Below, piece after piece: positions 47,401-55,879 of a stretch of DNA of 64,000 nucleotides. The notes beneath the pieces were generated by a model that saw only the letters and a program-made list of their open reading frames with translations, was not told the origin of the DNA and did not search any database. This DNA is from Fen-178 sp963722575. GTDB lineage: Bacteria; Acidobacteriota; Terriglobia; Bryobacterales; Bryobacteraceae. A program made the position numbers and the translations under genes. Where the stretch lies: NCBI GenBank assembly GCA_963722575.1, contig CAVRNR010000013.1, positions 1 through 64,000 on the forward strand. Direction: 5' to 3'. The number at the start of each line of letters is the position of its first letter. The stretch's first letter is position 1.

Positions 47401-47776
47401 TGATGCCCTTGCGCCCGCCGTTCCGGAAGCAGTGGTCCAGGATGGGGTAGAGATAGCACTCTGTCTTGCCCGACCCCGTGCCCGTGGCCACCAGTGTGTT
47501 CAAACCGGCGTGCGCATCCAGGCGTTCGAAAGCCCGCTGCTGATGGCGGTATGGCTGGAACCCTGCCGGCAGGACCTCTGGGAAGGAGTGGGCCGCCCCT
47601 GTGGCCGGCAGGAACGGCAGCTTCATCGAGAGGAAGGGGCCCCGAAAGACCGCGTCTTTCTTCGCCAGCAGCCGTTCCAGACAACCGTCGAAAAACGGGT
47701 TGGTGATAGGGAACGTGGTGAGGAGGAAGTCCTTCACGCCACGCTGCACTTGCTCGGCGAGGACGGACGGGATCAT
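41408..47776 (-). CDS. Giant DEAD/DEAH helicase with DUF1998 and C-terminal PD-(D/E)xK-like region
   Basis: This 2,122-residue protein has a helicase core at the N-terminus: GTGSGKT (99-105), VVDELHTF as motif II, GTSATLG as motif III. It continues near residue 1,000 with TPTLEMGINIGDLSSLALCS and NYLQRSGRAGR as the last motifs. Four-cysteine zinc clusters occur in the middle (CRECG, CTQC...CIWC, CPCC). The DUF1998/MZB region (FCKRCGKVQKKGK, LVLYDGVPGGTGYL, CGCRNDPEKDGCYRCLL) follows. Then IAVFTDGFEYHADPESGNMR with VWSLTWDD suggests an endonuclease-like fold. The layout is that of DruE and DrmA/DrmB-type proteins. Its ATG overlaps the methylase stop (ATGA). Confidence 0.85.
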   Translation of the reverse strand: MIPSVLAEQVQRGVKDFLLTTFPITNPFFDGCLERLLAKKDAVFRGPFLSMKLPFLPATGAAHSFPEVLPAGFQPYRHQQRAFERLDAHAGLNTLVATGTGSGKTECYLYPILDHCFRNGGRKGIKAIVIFPLNALATDQAKRFAQAIYGNPELHNFVTAGLYLGGQELEAAPVMTENQVITDRNVMRQAPPDILLTNYKMLDYLLVRARDFDLWRDNGPETLRYLVVDELHTFDGAQGADLACLIRRVKERVKASRGQLICVGTSATLGDGGPDMARELADYATRVFGEPFGEDSLIGESVLAPDEFLKGCLVKYVQIPGHEHKAELDPLRYETLEAYVHAQHRLWLGAEIADWAGGDWRICLGVSLKSHAFFRNLLTILEGKPKQTEKLLDEIEKQIPSFGHPDREYLAMLLASFVSLVSEARVQGPRKPEPLAQVRYQLWLRELRRMVSLVGPEPALAFAGDLKPEQLQHSLPVIHCRECGLTGWGATVKDADNKLNSDLKEFYVQFFENSPHVTFVFPGQDFAPQGQTEIPKWLCTQCLRWETAHEAAKCIWCGAKPELSLLVWMPDLNKRREAEHGHRARLEGTHDCPCCGANGSLTIVGSRAASLTSVMIAQLFSSTFNTDKKLLAFSDNVQDASHRAGFFGARTFTFNFRGALEKAVRDAGGPVPFSDITRLFLERWEKGRDPARFITTFLPPDMDWLQDYAELRDNGKLPDGSNLAYLVRRRLDWEIWSEYTVDCRIGRTLEKTGCSTLEVRAGTLEPALERLLPVLQNEVGGLRDLDAACLARFMDGVVLNLKNKGGVEHAEMGAFLESRGNYYHLDKQQGRYPSRPNVSPASRLPVFLTNRPGSTFQPLLRTSPTARQSWHENWLLKCFGGLDPQVVDCTGEIYQRTIQALLDAGVFFELQGKGGLVWGLRREIFDVTGEVRQLRCERCSYSVSAGPEMASRMDGAPCQRYGCSGSLRAQPPADDYYRTLYRSGDVERVFAAEHTGLLERKERERVEQGFLFHTKPGDPNLLSCTPTLEMGINIGDLSSLALCSVPPKPSNYLQRSGRAGRVDGNAFIMAVANGRPHDLYFFFEPDEMTQGVVETPGCFLNASAVLERQFVAYAFDRWVETRVGDGALPSKMPPVLDSIEKSAANPDQPLPDAFPWNLLKFFDLNRTALERGFLAMFEGEVGDYTRERVIQFSRDERDEDPRGLRTALLKALDEAVLERKSLRSRIRRLTDRIREMDRNPAKPQNYEDEIDRLRQEKSALNRLATELTDRYTLEFLADEGLLPNYAFPEAGIVLKSVIYSVNNKTQDPEKKYETRYYKYQRPASSAIAELAPANSFYAEGRRVQIDQVNLDLSKADAWRFCQSCTYMEIEGLSEPHRACPKCGDAMWIDGEQRKNMLRMRQVISTTSERESRSYDESDDRTPQFYQRNMFVIPDEEQITQAYFLDCEEIPFGFEFFRKIMLREVNFGERTGGGNGTMKIAGRTWVDRPFIFCKRCGKVQKKGKIEHALYCTYRGQEEKEQVESACYLYREFNSEAIRMLLPVATQEVDLNIHSFLAALDLGLRKYFHGDPGHLLTTTYDEPIAGSDARKRYLVLYDGVPGGTGYLKELMREPANLMTVFDHAYKALANCGCRNDPEKDGCYRCLLAYRGRHDQENTSRSAAMRLLSQILAHRDDLKGTERLSQIRLNRLLESELEARFIEALRRTRPGEPERQLTNQVVNGKQGWYLRTSGGSYLVEPQVPLGPEEGVSVPSIADFVIRPERPLEGELPIAVFTDGFEYHADPESGNMRVGIDTAQRMAIARSGRFHVWSLTWDDVESQFRDQPDNADPPVAGHAGRLDRALGVKDPTNRIAWSRVYERASFDWLLFCLDGGRSLNWERHALLWLAAMLDGPDCAGPALEAVRNALLDAANAAWSESANIPAGAGWKRGIFRIGAPLLAAGLVRADGEGLRRMEGLSATFRLFDESAASDRAAWKRGWRAWLRLFNILQFAGLVDFVATNGLREGLYGGLLEVEAPRGARDRAAGKLAALLADVDASLHPLVEAVAAASRALPSSGFELLGNDGAIAGTAELAWEGPKVAVLMDYEVEYQGRFAQQGWTVYLAAAAADWQESLIASLPGGDL

Positions 47777-50700
47777 GCCTCAGCCCCCTTCGCTGCACGC
47801 CGTCTCTCAAATTCGGCCCACGCGGTTTTGTAGTCCTCCTCGCGGTCGCAGCGGTCGAACGGCGCCTCGTAGGTGATGACGCGCTGGCGCGGCCCGCCCG
47901 GCAGCGTGTCGTCTTCGATTTCGCGCGAAACCGTGCCGGACTCCATATCGCGGATGCGCTCCCACTCGGGCCGCGCGAACCCGACCCCCGGCACGGCCTT
48001 ACTGCAAGTGAAGACGATGCGCCCCTTGCGGTCATACCAGGTATCCTGCTCGTTCTGCCGTAGGACGGGAAACTGGATGCGATAGATGGTACGGAGTTCG
48101 TCGAGGGTAAGCCCGAGTTCCATAGCGGCGAGGACATCGATTTCGACAAGGGCTTGCCGGCGTTCGTAATCGGTGCGCAGGGGCGTGGACCATTCCCACT
48201 TGCTGGTGAGCGACCGGAAACGGTTGTTGGAGAGGCGAGGGTCCTGCTTGGCCCAGCACTCGGCGGTGAAGGCGGGGTCGAAGCACTCGCGCCACAGTTC
48301 AGCATAATGGAGGGTCACGCAGTTCAGTAGCAGCGTGCGGGCGAACAAAGGTGCGGAAGGGCCTACGAGTGGAAGTTGCTCCAATAGTGTAGTATTCACA
48401 TGCCCCATCCCGGTCGTCTTCACCCGAAAATCGACTGGCAGTGACGCGCTCGCGGCGGAAAACCGCAATAGATCGAACGTCTTCTGGAACGCCGTTCCCA
48501 GCAGCACGTTGATGTGGCCGACGTTGGGCGGAATGATCGCAGTCTGAAGCATGCGTTCCCACTCCGGCTTGGCCATCTCGCGGTTGACCAGCCTGTAGAA
48601 CTGAGTAACTGGACTGCGAGCGCCCCAAGGGACGGTCGCCACCCGCGAGAGGTAGGTAGTAGCTTCGCAGTCCGGCACGTAGTTCGTTCGCGGCAAATAG
48701 CCTTCAGGGATCGCCGTCAGGTCGATTAAGTCGTAATCGCTCCGACTGACGCACACCGCGCTAGGCGTCTTACATCTGGGGTTCGCTACGTTAACGTTTG
48801 GGCCCGAGAGCACCCATTCGGCTACGTCGGAGGGGAAGCGCGTCTCGCGTCTAATGGTTCCTCCCTTAACCGCGTTCGTCTCATGCCACATCTCCGATGT
48901 GGCGTATGCACCGGAGAGCTTGCCCAGTCGTTCGGAGTGCTTGGCCAGTGTCCGCAGGACGTCGAGCAATTCGCTGCTGCGAAGCGCGGGCAAACGTGCC
49001 CAGTGGGGGGGCGTGCCCGGCTCATCGTACAGTGCGGCAAACAGCCTTAAAACCTCCTCGTCAATAATCAGGACACGGTTGCGATGGCCGGCTACGCTCC
49101 ATTTATTTCTTTCAGTCTTCCGCCCCTCCACTTGGCCAGAGCCGTCATGGGCGAACGACTCGTCAATCGTGGTCGGCCAAAACAAATCAGCCACGGCGGC
49201 GAATTTAATGGTCTTTGGCGGCCCGAGGATGCTCACCTCGAACCGCATGCGGCCGTGGTCGTTTAGGCCCTCGAAAAGCGGGATCTCGTTCTCAAATTGG
49301 AACCAGTAACGGAGGCGCGAATACAGATATTCACGCAGTAAGCCACCTGCCGGGTCGTTGAACATGCCATCGTCGTGCACGTAGCCTGAGATAGTGGCCA
49401 ACTCTGTGGCCCGAGTGACAAAGCACTTGAAAGTATTCGATTGGCTTCCCAACAGCAGGGAATAGTTCTGACCGGCATTTAAGAATGCCTGCGTGCCCTC
49501 AAACTCGACGTACTCATCCAGATACAGCGCGTGCAGGTCGGCGTATTTCTTTGTTGCCTCGTCGCGGAGCTTGGCCATCTGCGGCGCAGAGAAGTCCCGC
49601 AAAACGTACAGTGGCTCGAAGTCGCCCAGAACGTCCCCTTCGTTCCATGTGATCTTGATCCACGGCGGGTTTCCCAAAATCAAATCAAACCCGCCCCGGT
49701 CCGCGAACACGTCCGCGAATTCCAGTTCCCAATGCAGGAAACGATGGCGCTCGGCCACCTCGCGCACCAGCTTCAGCCGACGGCTCGAATTAACCAGTTC
49801 ACCTAGGTCCACCTGCCCGTGGTCGGCAAGAATTTGAAGCTGCTCCTGGTGCGGCGTCCCGTCGTCGAAGAGCGCTCCCTGGTCCGGGCGCATCAACTCG
49901 GCGCCCCGGACGGTCCCCTCCAAAATTGTGGACAGCTCTAACAAAAACTGGTCGCGCGTCGGTAGTAGGTCCGCCTTCTCGATGGGCCAGAACCACAGGG
50001 CGCACCAGTAGTCCATGGCCAGCTTCAGCCGCTCGTAAGGGCTGGACCATGGGCGCGGGTGGAGAATGCCGCGCCATATCCCGTTGCGCTGCTCGGTGGT
50101 GGACCCTTCGCCGCGCGCGCGGAAGGTCGGGTTCTCCTCCTGCCCGAAAATCGCAAATGCCGGCGCGGTGCGGGCGCGGATGGCGCGCAGATCCTCTGCG
50201 TGTTTCTTCCAGAGCTTGTCGGCAGCGGCGGAGAGGCGTTCGAGCGCCTTCACTTCACCAGCATCGAAACGGGCCGAGAACTCGCGCCGCCACTGCCCAA
50301 TGCGGCGCGTGGCATCTCCGGTCATCTGCTTCACGGCGCGGTCGGTATAGTTAGCCATGCCGGAATCGGGCAACAGGAAGTGGTACACCGCGCCCTCAGG
50401 ACGCTGTTCGCCGGGCTTCACGCGCTCGGGGACGGCTTCGAGCCACTCCCGCTCCCGGCCCGCCACCTGGTCGCGTGTGAAGATCTGGCGTCGTGCACCG
50501 ATCAGGCTGTTGCCTACCGCGAGCTGCGCGCCGAACCACGGAATCGTGTGCCCCTCATGGATGGTGTTCAGCCACAGTGAGATCTGCGCCAACTCCACCG
50601 CCACCGGGTTAAGGTCCACGCCGAAGACACGGTTATCGGCGAGCCACGCTTTCACCTTCTGCTTTTCGCGTTCCATGTCGCCGTGCAAAATGTCGCGGTG

Positions 50701-52452
50701 GGTCTCCTTACTCTTCCGGTCCAGGTAGGCATCGGCAAGCTGGTCCAGGGCTTCGTTCAGGAACGCGCCACTGCCCAAGGCCGGCTCGCAGACGGTGAGG
50801 TCCAGAATCTGGTCCGCCACCTTGCCCTCCAGCAGTTCCTTGAGGGCGTACTTCACCACGCACTTGGTGAGCACCTCGGGTGTGTAATACGACGCGCTCT
50901 TCTGGCGGTTGCGGCCGGCCAGGCGGTAGATGAACGTCCCCTGCGGATACCACTTGGGCCGCCCCTGGTCGTCATACACCTTCTCGTCGTCCTTGTACTG
51001 CGGCAGATCGGTGACGCGGACGAAGTACGCCTGTTCGAGCGGATCGGCGGCTTCATCGGCTTTCTTCACCTCGTAGAGGCCGTCTTTATCCGTCACGAAG
51101 AAGCCGGTATAGGAAAGCAGGCCTTCATAGACGGCGCCAAGTTGGTTGATGCCTAGTTCGCGGTAGCTGATGCGTCCCCGGCTGCTCCCGGATTTCGGTC
51201 GGCTGAGCGACAGCAATTCAAGAAGCCGCAGAAGCACCGCATTGCGGAACTTCACGCGCCCTATGAGGGGCGTGAATGCCGGATTGAAGACGTCCCCCTG
51301 AAGCGGCTTCATGCGGAAGACGTGGACGTCGCTGGTCTGCGCCAACACGTCGAGCTGCGTGTCCTTCTCGTGCACACCGTTCCACACCAGCCCGAACAGC
51401 GTGGAGATGGAGTCGTGCAGGTAGTAGCCGTTGCGGCTCTCTTCCGTGGTGAGGTCGCCCTGTTCCACCACGTCGCGAAGCGATTCCAGGCTGTAGCCGG
51501 TCCGGTACTCGTCGCTCTTCATGGGCGCGTAACCCAGCTCCGGGCGCGCCTCCACGAAGAAGAGGAACAACAGCCGGTAGAGATAGCGCAGGCATTGGCG
51601 CGTGAGGTCTTCGGCGTCAATCTCGCCGTAAATGGCCTGGTGGGTTTCGCGCAGGTACCAGACCACCTCGTTGCCCAATAACTCCACAGCCTCGCGGGCG
51701 CTGTATTTCAAGTCCTGCGAGACGGAGAACGCGTGTTTGTGGGAACTCTCCCCGAGTGTGTCGAGCAGGCAGGCACCATCGGTGGGCGTGACGCTGTCAT
51801 GGTGCAGGAGCGCCGCGGCGGCTTTGCGTTCGCCGTCGTCGCGGCTGTTCAGGATGGTCGCGAGATCGAACCGCAGCATCCGCTTCTGCGCCCATTTGTT
51901 GCGGTCCAGAAGTAGGACTTGGCCGGTATTGAACAGCAGCACCCACCGGGGCGGCTCGGCGGCGGCGAAGACGTACTTCGTGAGAACGGTTTCGAGGTCC
52001 GCGGCCGGAAGCCGCGAGGAGTCTGGGGCATCGACCGTCTGCTCGGGAAGGAACGGCAGCGTGAGTGGGTCGGCCGGTTCGCCCGAGGGTTCGAGCGTTT
52101 CCAGTATCCACAGTTCCGGCTCGCCCGAATGGCGAGTGATTTCGCCGGCGAGCGGGATGTAAACGCCGCCTTCGAGTTCGCGGATGCGCGGCGCCAGCGT
52201 GTAGCCCAACGCTGCGAAGAAGCGCGCGAACCACTCCCGGCGGCATTCCAGCCGGGCGGCCACGCCCGATGCACGACTCAACTCCCGCGTCATCTGTTCA
52301 TAGGGGACCCGGAGTTTCTTGAGCGCTTCGTAAGGCGGTTCGGTCAGCGCGGCCCACCGGGAAAACAGCTCGCGCAAGTCGCCTTCCAGGATGGCGTGAA
52401 CGTAATGCTCCGTGTAGAACTCGTTCTCGTTGGCGATGCCCGCGAGCGTCAT
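47773..52452 (-). CDS. N6-adenine DNA methyltransferase, Eco57I/PglX/DrmMI-like
   Basis: This 1,559-residue protein has its catalytic core at about residues 520-1,000. SASYYTPEVL leads into motif I (LTVCEPALGSGAFL, 552-565), VFGVDLNPVAVELAQISLW is motif II, and LILGNPPWIKITW is motif IV (NPPW) for N6-adenine methylation. A long N-terminal region (1-510) resembles that of type IIG and BREX PglX enzymes. The last 400 residues (TGMGHVNTTLLEQLPL) fit a target-recognition domain. No PD-(D/E)xK motif is obvious at the N-terminus, so it is probably a methylase only, marking self DNA for the helicases encoded next to it. Start and stop overlap both neighbours by 4 bp. Confidence 0.88.
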   Translation of the reverse strand: MTLAGIANENEFYTEHYVHAILEGDLRELFSRWAALTEPPYEALKKLRVPYEQMTRELSRASGVAARLECRREWFARFFAALGYTLAPRIRELEGGVYIPLAGEITRHSGEPELWILETLEPSGEPADPLTLPFLPEQTVDAPDSSRLPAADLETVLTKYVFAAAEPPRWVLLFNTGQVLLLDRNKWAQKRMLRFDLATILNSRDDGERKAAAALLHHDSVTPTDGACLLDTLGESSHKHAFSVSQDLKYSAREAVELLGNEVVWYLRETHQAIYGEIDAEDLTRQCLRYLYRLLFLFFVEARPELGYAPMKSDEYRTGYSLESLRDVVEQGDLTTEESRNGYYLHDSISTLFGLVWNGVHEKDTQLDVLAQTSDVHVFRMKPLQGDVFNPAFTPLIGRVKFRNAVLLRLLELLSLSRPKSGSSRGRISYRELGINQLGAVYEGLLSYTGFFVTDKDGLYEVKKADEAADPLEQAYFVRVTDLPQYKDDEKVYDDQGRPKWYPQGTFIYRLAGRNRQKSASYYTPEVLTKCVVKYALKELLEGKVADQILDLTVCEPALGSGAFLNEALDQLADAYLDRKSKETHRDILHGDMEREKQKVKAWLADNRVFGVDLNPVAVELAQISLWLNTIHEGHTIPWFGAQLAVGNSLIGARRQIFTRDQVAGREREWLEAVPERVKPGEQRPEGAVYHFLLPDSGMANYTDRAVKQMTGDATRRIGQWRREFSARFDAGEVKALERLSAAADKLWKKHAEDLRAIRARTAPAFAIFGQEENPTFRARGEGSTTEQRNGIWRGILHPRPWSSPYERLKLAMDYWCALWFWPIEKADLLPTRDQFLLELSTILEGTVRGAELMRPDQGALFDDGTPHQEQLQILADHGQVDLGELVNSSRRLKLVREVAERHRFLHWELEFADVFADRGGFDLILGNPPWIKITWNEGDVLGDFEPLYVLRDFSAPQMAKLRDEATKKYADLHALYLDEYVEFEGTQAFLNAGQNYSLLLGSQSNTFKCFVTRATELATISGYVHDDGMFNDPAGGLLREYLYSRLRYWFQFENEIPLFEGLNDHGRMRFEVSILGPPKTIKFAAVADLFWPTTIDESFAHDGSGQVEGRKTERNKWSVAGHRNRVLIIDEEVLRLFAALYDEPGTPPHWARLPALRSSELLDVLRTLAKHSERLGKLSGAYATSEMWHETNAVKGGTIRRETRFPSDVAEWVLSGPNVNVANPRCKTPSAVCVSRSDYDLIDLTAIPEGYLPRTNYVPDCEATTYLSRVATVPWGARSPVTQFYRLVNREMAKPEWERMLQTAIIPPNVGHINVLLGTAFQKTFDLLRFSAASASLPVDFRVKTTGMGHVNTTLLEQLPLVGPSAPLFARTLLLNCVTLHYAELWRECFDPAFTAECWAKQDPRLSNNRFRSLTSKWEWSTPLRTDYERRQALVEIDVLAAMELGLTLDELRTIYRIQFPVLRQNEQDTWYDRKGRIVFTCSKAVPGVGFARPEWERIRDMESGTVSREIEDDTLPGGPRQRVITYEAPFDRCDREEDYKTAWAEFERRRAAKGAEA

Positions 52453-55310
52453 CGGTCATCCCCCCGGAAAACGGCGGCCAGTCGCAGGTACGGCTGGTCC
52501 TCGGTGGTCATGGAATCGCGCACCCACGTTTCCCATTCGTGGAAAGTCCGGTCGATGTGGCGGGCCTTCTCGTGTTTCTTGCGGAGACGGGTCTCGCGAA
52601 AGGCAGCGCCCTCGTCGCGGAAATCCAGTTCGAGCTGCTTGTGCTGCCGGTCGTGCAGGCGCTGGAGCTTATCCAGTTCGATGGCCAGGCGGGGCTGCAT
52701 CAGCCGCTCATACTCGGCGCGGCATTTCGAGATCCATCGGCGCGCTTCGGCGATGGCCTCGGGTAGAAGGCTGCTCAATGGAATCAGGTTGGGTTCATGG
52801 CTGGGGTTGGGCCACGCGCGCGCGCCAAACTCCATGCGCTGGAGGAAATCGCCCAGGCTGAGCGTCCCCGTGAGCGCGCCGCCCAGGAACCGGACGGCGC
52901 ACCATTCATGCACCACCGGCTGCGCCTTGCGGTTGGGGATTTCGCCCTCGATCAGGTACAAGAGCTCGCCGCGTTCAAGCGTTGGGAGTGTCACCACCGG
53001 GGCCTCATGCCGGCGGAAACTCACCATCAGCTTGAAATTCAGCCATTCCACCACGGGGTGCAGGTCCCAAAGCAGGTGGATATCCGGCCACGTGTGCTCC
53101 TGGGCGCGGTTGTCCTCGATGGCCTTCTTCACCAGCGCGCGGTCGGCGGCGAGGTGCAGGCGGCCGTCCTCGGGTACGACTTCGCGCGGGAGGAAGCGGA
53201 AGACGCGGCGCAGGTCCTCGTTCACTGTGACGCTGATCATCTGCCGGGAGGGGTCGGCCTCGGCCTGTACGTCGAGCTTCGGGCGGAGGGACTCCAAGCC
53301 GCTCTGTACGTACTCCAGGTCGCTTGGGTAGAGCGAGACGGGTGTCCGCGTTCGGCTGCGGGCCGCGGAGCCGTTAGGCACGGGGTCGTCTCCGAAGAGC
53401 GCGGCAAGCAGGTCGTCGCCCGCGTTCTGTTCCAGCTTTCGGTCGAAGTCCTCTGGAGCTACGCCCTCCTCGATGGCGTGACCGGTGACAAGTTCTTCTT
53501 CCTGCTCGTCGTAAACGCCGAGGAGTGCAAAGGGATCGCCGATGTTTTCGTGCGCCCGGGTGTCCTTCTCTATTAGCAGTTCCAGGATGCGAAGGTCGCC
53601 GCGCACGCGCTCGTTCTTTGGCGTTGTGTAGAAGTAGGCGACGACGGGCTGCCGCCTCTGACCGTAGCGGTCAACGCGGCCGTTTCGTTGCTGGAAAACC
53701 ATCAGCGACCAGGGGATGTCGAAGTGCAAGAGCTTGTGGGAGAGGAAGTGCAGGTTGATGCCTTCCGAGGCGATATCGGAGGCGATCAGCAGGCGGACGG
53801 GGGCGCGATTACGGCCAAAATCTTCCACGATCTGCTGGAGGTCAATATCGTCCTCCCCGGAGCCACCGTACAGCACCTCGACCTGGCCAGCATTGAGCTT
53901 CAGGTCGCGCGCCAAGTTCTCCCTGAGGAAGCGCACGGTTTCGATGCGTTCGCTGAAGATCACCAGGCGGTCCGTGGGGTCGTCCGGGTTCCACTCCAGC
54001 TTGCCGCCGGGGCGCAGGTCTTCCAGCAGCTTCTGGTACTTGCTGAAATCGGCAGCGGTGATGGCTTGAAGGGCTGCGGTGAGTTCCTCAAGCGCGGCAC
54101 GGTCATGAACGGCATCCGGTGAGGAGTCGTTCTTCAGCTTCTCGATTCGAGCGGCGGTGGTCTGGAGGCACGCTTTCGGGCTGGAAAACAGCGCCTTTTC
54201 GAGTACCGTGCGGAACAGGAGTTGGCCGGCGCGGTGCGCGCGGTCGAGGGAACGGAACTTCAGGCCAGCAAGGATCTCGTAGGCGCGCTCCTCTTTGGGC
54301 GAGGCGTCGGTGGCGATCTTCAGCGCGCGCCGGTCCTTCATGGCACTGCCAATCTGGTCCTGGACGTCCTTCTTGAACCGGCGTACGAATAACCCCTTGA
54401 TGTCCTCCTTCACGTAGTGTTCGGGATCGGCAATGGCCGTGGGGTTAAGCATGTTCATGAGGCTCGCGAACGACGCTGGCTTGCCGTCGTGTGGCGTCGC
54501 GGAGGTCATGATGAGCGTGTCGGACTTCTCGGAGAGCAGTTCAGCGAGCTTGGCGCGCAGCGACCGGCCGCTGCCACGTACCGCAACGTTCTGCGCTTCG
54601 TCGATGACGATCACGTCCCAGCGGCAGCGCTCGAGATGGACGCGGTAATCCGTGCTGGCCTTGAGGGTGTCGATGGAGATGATGACGCGGTCGTAATAGT
54701 GGAACGGGTTAGCGTTGGCAGGGATGCGAGTGCGGATGCGGTCGATGCCGACGGAATCGAGGCGTACGAGTGGGATGGTGAACCGCGACCACAGTTCCTT
54801 CTGGAACTGGGTCATCATGCTCTTCACCGTCACGACCAGGATGCGTTTGCCGCGGCCGCGTTTGATCAACTCGCTCAGGAGGACGCCGACCTCGATGGTT
54901 TTTCCCAGGCCGGTCGAATCCGCCATGAGAATGCGCTGCCGCGGCTGATCGAGTGCTTGCAGGGCCGGGTCAAGCTGGAATGGCAGGTCGTCTATGGCCG
55001 CCCGTGGGCCGATCCACAGGTCTGTATCGGTGGGCGGCGATTGCCGGAGCAGGCTTTCGAGGTAGAGCCTGGTGTTTCGGAATTGGGGCGATGGGTCTGG
55101 GACCAGCTCCGTTTCGGCCGGGTCGAGAACCTTGATTCCCTTACCCTCTATTTCCGTGAGGAATCGGGCTTCCTTATCGCGGACGATTTCGGAGACGCCG
55201 GTGACGAGCAGCGAGTAGCCACCCGTGGAGGTGGCGTCCACACGGCGGACGATCCACTCCGCCGACCGAATCTCTACCCGGGCGCCAGGCGCGAGCACAG
55301 TAGCCGGCAT
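52449..55310 (-). CDS. SNF2-family helicase (DrmD-like)
   Basis: This 953-residue superfamily 2 ATPase has Walker A in MADSTGLGKTIEVG, DEAQ in VIVIDEAQNV, SAT in MTSATPHDGK. The C-terminal helicase lobe is shown by LLIASDIASEGINLHF and FQQRNGRVDRYGQ. The order and spacing match SNF2-like DrmD of class 1 DISARM and RapA-like helicases. The C-terminal 350 residues are helical and charged, ending in an arginine-rich coiled coil. It would translocate on double-stranded DNA. The gene starts directly after the stop of the HTH gene (TAGATG) and overlaps the methylase start by 4 bp. Confidence 0.9.
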   Translation of the reverse strand: MPATVLAPGARVEIRSAEWIVRRVDATSTGGYSLLVTGVSEIVRDKEARFLTEIEGKGIKVLDPAETELVPDPSPQFRNTRLYLESLLRQSPPTDTDLWIGPRAAIDDLPFQLDPALQALDQPRQRILMADSTGLGKTIEVGVLLSELIKRGRGKRILVVTVKSMMTQFQKELWSRFTIPLVRLDSVGIDRIRTRIPANANPFHYYDRVIISIDTLKASTDYRVHLERCRWDVIVIDEAQNVAVRGSGRSLRAKLAELLSEKSDTLIMTSATPHDGKPASFASLMNMLNPTAIADPEHYVKEDIKGLFVRRFKKDVQDQIGSAMKDRRALKIATDASPKEERAYEILAGLKFRSLDRAHRAGQLLFRTVLEKALFSSPKACLQTTAARIEKLKNDSSPDAVHDRAALEELTAALQAITAADFSKYQKLLEDLRPGGKLEWNPDDPTDRLVIFSERIETVRFLRENLARDLKLNAGQVEVLYGGSGEDDIDLQQIVEDFGRNRAPVRLLIASDIASEGINLHFLSHKLLHFDIPWSLMVFQQRNGRVDRYGQRRQPVVAYFYTTPKNERVRGDLRILELLIEKDTRAHENIGDPFALLGVYDEQEEELVTGHAIEEGVAPEDFDRKLEQNAGDDLLAALFGDDPVPNGSAARSRTRTPVSLYPSDLEYVQSGLESLRPKLDVQAEADPSRQMISVTVNEDLRRVFRFLPREVVPEDGRLHLAADRALVKKAIEDNRAQEHTWPDIHLLWDLHPVVEWLNFKLMVSFRRHEAPVVTLPTLERGELLYLIEGEIPNRKAQPVVHEWCAVRFLGGALTGTLSLGDFLQRMEFGARAWPNPSHEPNLIPLSSLLPEAIAEARRWISKCRAEYERLMQPRLAIELDKLQRLHDRQHKQLELDFRDEGAAFRETRLRKKHEKARHIDRTFHEWETWVRDSMTTEDQPYLRLAAVFRGDDR

Positions 55311-55520
55311 CTACGCCTGCTCCGGTTTAGTCCGCGCCCAGCCGTCCACCTTGCATGCCCTGAGCTTCCAGAGCCGGCCAATCCGGCGAGCGGGCGTTCG
55401 TCTGGAGGCCAACCATCGATAGTTGGCGTCCAGCGACACGCCGAGGCGCTCACTGATCTCCTCTACCGAAGAGCAGCGTTCGACCGGCGCGGAGCGATCC
55501 GCGCCAGAAGTTGCGGCCAT
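55311..55520 (-). CDS. Small HTH (MerR/excisionase-like) protein heading the helicase operon
   Basis: This 69-residue protein starts at ATG 55520 with AGGCGAG 3 bp upstream. SSVEEISERLGVSLDANYRW and LASRRTPARRIGRLWKLR form the helix-turn-helix and wing typical of excisionase-like/AlpA-like DNA-binding proteins (helix-turn-helix, MerR-superfamily fold). It lies first in the operon with no gap before the SNF2 gene, so it may repress or activate the defence operon, as small HTH proteins do in BREX and DISARM loci. A longer frame to 55622 is less likely. Confidence 0.65.
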   Translation of the reverse strand: MAATSGADRSAPVERCSSVEEISERLGVSLDANYRWLASRRTPARRIGRLWKLRACKVDGWARTKPEQA

Positions 55521-55818
55521 AACTCGCCTATTGTGGCAAATAACGTCTGAAATTGCACGTTCAGCGTCGCCGGCCCTCGGAGTTGGATGGGAATCGAGAA
55601 GGGGTCGAAGAATCGCTCCCACTCGTTTGCATTTTGGCGTCGTATCACCGGGACATCCCAGACGACAAGGGAAGGGGCTTCGTCCTGCTCACTACCGACG
55701 ATGACTTCCGGTCGGACAATCATTTTCCGCCGAAGAGGGGTGAGGGCGCAGTTGTCTTCGAAGCACCTCCCGGTAATAGCGGTAGATGTCTACGGTCATG
55801 CGGCCTGGAGCCGGCGCA

Positions 55819-55848
55819 CGGGTTTACCCCCACGCGCGTGGGGACGAG
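55819..55848 (+). repeat. Solitary palindromic motif resembling a type I-E CRISPR repeat
   Basis: CCCCACGCGCGTGGGG (55827-55842) is a perfect palindrome, preceded by CGGGTTTAC and followed by ACGAGG. The length and form match a type I-E repeat, but no second copy, leader or cas gene is present. It may instead be a transcription hairpin. Confidence 0.3.
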
Positions 55849-55879
55849 GGGCTTTGCACACGTCACAGCGAACTCGCGC

